From assembly GCA_018065205.1 (NCBI GenBank), contig JAGHTR010000049.1, positions 1-8,543 of the forward strand: DNA of 8,543 bases, read 5' to 3'. A model generated the notes under the pieces. It saw only the letters and a list, made by a program, of their open reading frames with translations. It ran no database searches and was not told the DNA's origin. This DNA is from Candidatus Colicola caccequi (GTDB lineage: Bacteria; Bacteroidota; Bacteroidia; Bacteroidales; Paludibacteraceae). Numbering within the stretch: position 1 is the first letter of the stretch; every line of letters begins with the position of its first letter. Positions 6,000 to 8,543 of the stretch are shown here, piece by piece. The position numbers were made by a program, and so were the translations under genes.

Positions 6000-7161
6000 G
6001 AGTCTCTCCTAATTCAGCAGGCACGGCCATACGTTCAATATTTTTTTTCAAGAACTGCTCAATCTTATAGAAGAACCGTTGATCCTCCTTAGAGATCAGC
6101 GTGATGGCTGCACCTAAGTTCTCGGCACGAGCCGTGCGCCCAATGCGATGTACGTAGTCCTCAACATCACGAGGTACATCGTAGTTAATGACCAATGGTA
6201 TATCGTCCACATCAATGCCTCGTGCAATAATATCCGTTGCCACCAACACGTCCACCTTGCCGTTACGGAAGTCCAACATCACCTCATCCCGCTCTTTCTG
6301 CTCTAAGTCCGAATGCATTGCGCGAGCATCCAATCCCATTCGGCGCAATGCGATAGTAAGGTCCTTAACACGCTGTTTCTTACCCACAAAAAGAATGACT
6401 TTTTTCCAGCCCGAAGTGGACTTAAAGCTATCCACCTGATTGGACAAGAGTCGTTGGATGAACTGCACTTTTTGAGGTTCATACAGGTCCACCGCCATCT
6501 GGTGAATCGTTTCCGGCGGACGAGCCACAGCAATCTGCACCTCAACGGGGTCATGCATAATAGCCTTCGCCATCTTGCGGATATCAGGAGGCATCGTTGC
6601 CGAGAACATGATTTTCTGGCAAGAAGACGGAAGGCGACGATAAATGGACATGATATCATCGTAGAATCCCATATCTAACATTCGATCGGCTTCGTCTAAG
6701 ATGAAGTATTTGACTCCGGAAAAATCCACATTATAGATATTGATGAGTGACAGCAACCGTCCCGGCGTAGCAATCACTACGTCCGCCCCCTTCTGCAGTC
6801 CGGATGTTTGGTTACCCCACGCATCGTTGTCCTTTCCGCCATAAACAGCTACGGACGAGAACGGCACATAGAATCCAAAGCCCTGCATCTGTTGGTCTAT
6901 CTGCTGGGCTAACTCACGTGTAGGAGCCATGATGATGGCATTCATCTTGTCCTCATCATGATTATCATACTCCAGATTAGTGAGTAACGGCAGAATATAC
7001 GCAGCAGTCTTACCGGTACCGGTTTGGGCGCACGAGATAACATCCCGTCCGTCCAAAATAATCGGTATAGTCTGTTCCTGCACCGGCGTGCAGACATCAA
7101 AGTGCATATCCCATAGGGCATCCAGCACTCCGTCAGAAAGGGCTAATTCATCAAAAAACAC
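5872..7161 (-). CDS. DEAD-box RNA helicase, RhlE-like
   Basis: This ATP-dependent RNA helicase probably remodels structured RNA in ribosome assembly or mRNA decay; the substrate is unknown. The 429-residue protein shows the Q motif (TPVQ, 25-28), AQTGTGKT (45-52), PTRELAQQ (80-87), TPGRL (132-136), DEAD (156-159), SAT (187-189), ATDIIARGID (308-317) and HRIGRTAR (338-345), all intact. The start is GTG at 7161-7159, supported by AAAGGAGGT just upstream and by the normal position of the Q motif. It begins 11 nt after the PII-like gene, so translational coupling is likely. From residue 387 to 429 the tail has 11 Arg/Lys, one His and no Asp/Glu, a basic RNA-binding type tail common in RhlE relatives; residues 388-429 are encoded antisense to the methyltransferase 3' end. 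No terminator is visible after the TAG at 5874-5872. Confidence 0.93.
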   Translation of the reverse strand: MFFDELALSDGVLDALWDMHFDVCTPVQEQTIPIILDGRDVISCAQTGTGKTAAYILPLLTNLEYDNHDEDKMNAIIMAPTRELAQQIDQQMQGFGFYVPFSSVAVYGGKDNDAWGNQTSGLQKGADVVIATPGRLLSLINIYNVDFSGVKYFILDEADRMLDMGFYDDIMSIYRRLPSSCQKIMFSATMPPDIRKMAKAIMHDPVEVQIAVARPPETIHQMAVDLYEPQKVQFIQRLLSNQVDSFKSTSGWKKVILFVGKKQRVKDLTIALRRMGLDARAMHSDLEQKERDEVMLDFRNGKVDVLVATDIIARGIDVDDIPLVINYDVPRDVEDYVHRIGRTARAENLGAAITLISKEDQRFFYKIEQFLKKNIERMAVPAELGETPTAYVCATRSGKGCSNGSRHSSRNRWARSGKSRAKFQKANRG

Positions 7162-7164
7162 AGA

Positions 7165-7173
7165 ACCTCCTTT
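7165..7173 (-). promoter_or_regulatory. Strong Shine-Dalgarno site deciding the GTG start
   Basis: On the minus strand AAAGGAGGT spans 7173-7165, with GGAGG ending 4 nt before the GTG start at 7161. Its first A is the last base of the TAA stop (7175-7173) of the preceding gene. This is the only canonical Shine-Dalgarno site found before a start in this window. Confidence 0.8.
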
Positions 7174-7466
7174 TATACCATTTGCTCAATATTCCATGAG
7201 AAGGCCTTAACCCCAACTTCCGGATTACGGGCATCTAGTTTCTGCACCGACTCCAATAAATCAGGCACCTTATCATCCTCCACAACGGTAATCACAGCCG
7301 AGTTCATCTCCGGCCATGCGTGCGTACCACGACGAGGTTCACCGGTATTTGTTCCTTGACCTTGGACTTGCTCAAAGAAAGTCCAGCCACGAATACCTAA
7401 TATATCTAACATATACTCAACCCGCTCCGTATTAGCTTGGTTGAAAACGATCATTACACTTTTCAT
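7173..7466 (-). CDS. Small PII-like (GlnB-fold, DUF3240-like) protein
   Basis: The gene encodes 97 soluble residues with no signal peptide or membrane segment. The start MKSVMIVFNQANTERVEYML, a Gly-rich central loop (QGQGTNTGEPRRGTH, about 35-49), then VITVVEDDKVPDLLESVQKL (58-77) and a final strand VKAFSWNIEQ match the beta-alpha-beta, loop, beta-alpha-beta order of PII-like trimeric signalling proteins. The central loop would be the T-loop and VVEDDKV the B-loop-like turn; this is fold-level reasoning by eye. Similar small proteins are encoded beside RND efflux genes in other bacteria, and PII-like proteins often bind and regulate a neighbouring transporter, so control of the pump is a fair inference. 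No T-loop tyrosine of classical GlnB is seen, and the ligand is unknown. It starts 30 nt after the pump gene and ends 11 nt before the helicase gene. Confidence 0.65.
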   Translation of the reverse strand: MKSVMIVFNQANTERVEYMLDILGIRGWTFFEQVQGQGTNTGEPRRGTHAWPEMNSAVITVVEDDKVPDLLESVQKLDARNPEVGVKAFSWNIEQMV

Positions 7467-7468
7467 AA

Positions 7469-7499
7469 CTCTAAACTCTAATCTCTAAACGCTAAACTA
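7469..7499 (-). repeat. Heptanucleotide tandem repeat between pump and PII-like gene
   Basis: The plus strand reads CTCTAAA, CTCTAAT, CTCTAAA, CGCTAAA and then CTA, four 7-nt units with single-base differences. On the coding strand the unit is TTTAGAG. The final CTA is the complement of the pump gene's TAG stop, and the last unit ends two bases before the PII-like ATG, so the repeat fills essentially the whole 30-nt gap. Confidence 0.75.
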
Positions 7500-8543
7500 T
7501 TTCTTCACCTTGATATCCATAAAGATGAATTTCTCGCGCAGTTTACGTTGTTTTTCGTCCGCATCCTCTTTGGAAATTGCGCCATACAGAATCGGCACGA
7601 TATAAAGGGTCAGGAACGTAGAAACGGTTAGACCACCAATAACCACGATACCTAACGGTTGCCACATCTCGGCACCTTCACCATTAGACACCGCCATAGG
7701 CACCATACCTAAGACCGTCGTGAAGGCTGTCATCAAGACGGGACGGATACGACTGCGGCCGGACACCATAATGGCCTCATCCAACGGCATCTTACGCTCC
7801 CGCATCAGGTTGATATAGTCCACCAGCACAATACCGTTCTTTACCACGATACCAACCAGCAGCACTAAGCCCAAGGCACCAATCATATCCAGCGAACGGC
7901 CTGTTAGCCACAACGCAATCAGCACACCGGAGATAGCAAACGGGATAGAGAACATGATAATACCCGGTTTAGAGAAGGACTCAAACTGAGAAGCCATCAC
8001 GATATAAACCAAGATCACAATCAGCAAGCCCAATAGACCCATATTACCAAAGGTCTCTTCCTGAGTCTCAAACGTACCGGCTAAACGGTAACTATATCCG
8101 GTAGGCAGATCGATTTGCGACATCACGTCTTTCTCAATCATATTAGCCAAGTCGCCCAACGAAGTCTTATATGGGAAGACCTTGATGGTAACAATACGTT
8201 GACGAGCCTTACGCTCAATGGTAGGAGGAGCCCAATACTCACCTATCGAAGCCACCTCGCTCAGTTTGACACGACCTCCGGTAGCCGTTGGCAGCGTCAG
8301 GTCCAAAATATCCTCAATCGAGTTGCGGTCTTCCTCTTGGAGTCGGCATAGGATATCGTACTCCGAACCATCTTCCTTAAGGTAGCCGCAAGGCATACCA
8401 TATACACGATAGCGCAGGTACTGAGAGATAGTAGCCGAGGATAAACCTAAGCGAGAGGCTTTCTCTTTATCCACCGTAATCTTAATCTCAGGACGGTCGT
8501 CTTCACGGGAAATAGTTACGTCACGAGCACCAGGCAGTTGCGA
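7497..8543 (-). CDS. RND efflux pump inner-membrane subunit (HAE1/AcrB-like), N-terminal part outside window
   Basis: This is the C-terminal 348 residues of a proton-driven resistance-nodulation-division transporter of about 1,000-1,050 residues. The trimeric pump sits in the inner membrane and works with a periplasmic adaptor and an outer-membrane channel. The frame stays open to base 8543; the GTG at 8474 is internal. Residues 1 to about 160 are periplasmic porter/docking sequence (PGARDVTISR at the start, PEIKITVDKEKASRLGLS). Five membrane segments follow at about 168-184, 194-214, 219-243, 269-286 and 297-323, matching TM8-TM12 of AcrB, with the family motif VVKNGIVLVDYIN then SRIRPVLMT and GMVPMA between. 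That motif is nearer to the drug/amphiphile pumps than to CusA/CzcA metal pumps, but the ion-relay residues of TM4 are outside the window, so the substrate is open. A charged tail (KEDADEKQRKLREK) ends in the cytoplasm. The stop is TAG. Confidence 0.93.
   Translation of the reverse strand, partial: SQLPGARDVTISREDDRPEIKITVDKEKASRLGLSSATISQYLRYRVYGMPCGYLKEDGSEYDILCRLQEEDRNSIEDILDLTLPTATGGRVKLSEVASIGEYWAPPTIERKARQRIVTIKVFPYKTSLGDLANMIEKDVMSQIDLPTGYSYRLAGTFETQEETFGNMGLLGLLIVILVYIVMASQFESFSKPGIIMFSIPFAISGVLIALWLTGRSLDMIGALGLVLLVGIVVKNGIVLVDYINLMRERKMPLDEAIMVSGRSRIRPVLMTAFTTVLGMVPMAVSNGEGAEMWQPLGIVVIGGLTVSTFLTLYIVPILYGAISKEDADEKQRKLREKFIFMDIKVKK

Noticed and set aside
5997..6048. Hairpin TAGGAG-TCT-CTCCTA at the methyltransferase stop plus a T8 run as a terminator
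   Set aside because: The stem has only 6 bp and the T-run is about 30 nt further on and is coding for the helicase, so it does not form a standard terminator.
6303..6678. Open frames of about 120 codons on both strands inside the DEAD-box gene
   Set aside because: They overlap the conserved helicase core in other frames and show no family motifs.
8472..8474. GTG as the start of a short RND protein
   Set aside because: The frame is open through 8543 with clear porter-domain sequence (PGARDVTISR), so the GTG is an internal valine of a gene cut by the window edge.

Overview
The window is a chromosomal, housekeeping-type segment of a Bacteroidales (Bacteroidota) genome; the genus cannot be told from sequence alone. 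The evidence for this is the set of Bacteroidales-like proteins (a short ~443-residue Pgi, a PUA-tailed NSUN methyltransferase, an RhlE-like helicase), the gpsA-pgi gene pair, and two promoters of the Bacteroides type (-33 TTTG, -7 TAnnTTTG). Most starts lack a Shine-Dalgarno sequence. Six genes are found and none looks broken. Coding density is very high: the longest gene-free gap is 115 nt (826-940), so no stretch over 300 nt lacks a gene.

Left third, plus strand (1-2272): the 3' part of gpsA (glycerol-3-phosphate dehydrogenase, phospholipid precursor synthesis) is followed by a complete pgi (glucose-6-phosphate isomerase). No promoter is visible between them, so they are probably co-transcribed. 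The gap carries a nested hairpin and short heptad repeats. A strong hairpin terminator at 2317-2349 closes pgi and lies directly against the stop codon of the converging gene.

Centre (2348-5999): a uvrD/pcrA-type DNA helicase (minus) and an NSUN/RsmF-like RNA m5C methyltransferase (plus) diverge from a 67-nt gap. Inside the gap a perfect 14-bp inverted repeat holds mirror-image promoters with overlapping -33 regions, each leaving only a few nucleotides of leader. The helicase carries a hexapeptide tandem repeat (18-bp DNA units) in the linker before its Tudor-like C-terminal domain, and a 15-nt word from that repeat recurs over the pgi stop codon.

Right part, minus strand (8543-5872): the C-terminal third of an RND efflux pump inner-membrane subunit, a 97-residue PII-like protein and a DEAD-box RNA helicase lie in one direction with gaps of 30 and 11 nt, as in an operon. 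The pump/PII-like gap is almost entirely a heptanucleotide repeat. The DEAD-box gene starts at GTG behind a strong Shine-Dalgarno that overlaps the preceding stop codon. Its 3' end runs 128 nt into the methyltransferase gene on the other strand, where it encodes a strongly basic, acid-free tail.

I found no CRISPR array, tRNA, rRNA, insertion sequence, phage gene or defence system. The most interesting points are the overprinted basic tail, the mirror promoter, the repeat words shared by gaps and coding sequence, and the PII-like gene between a pump and a helicase. None amounts to a demonstrated new system.
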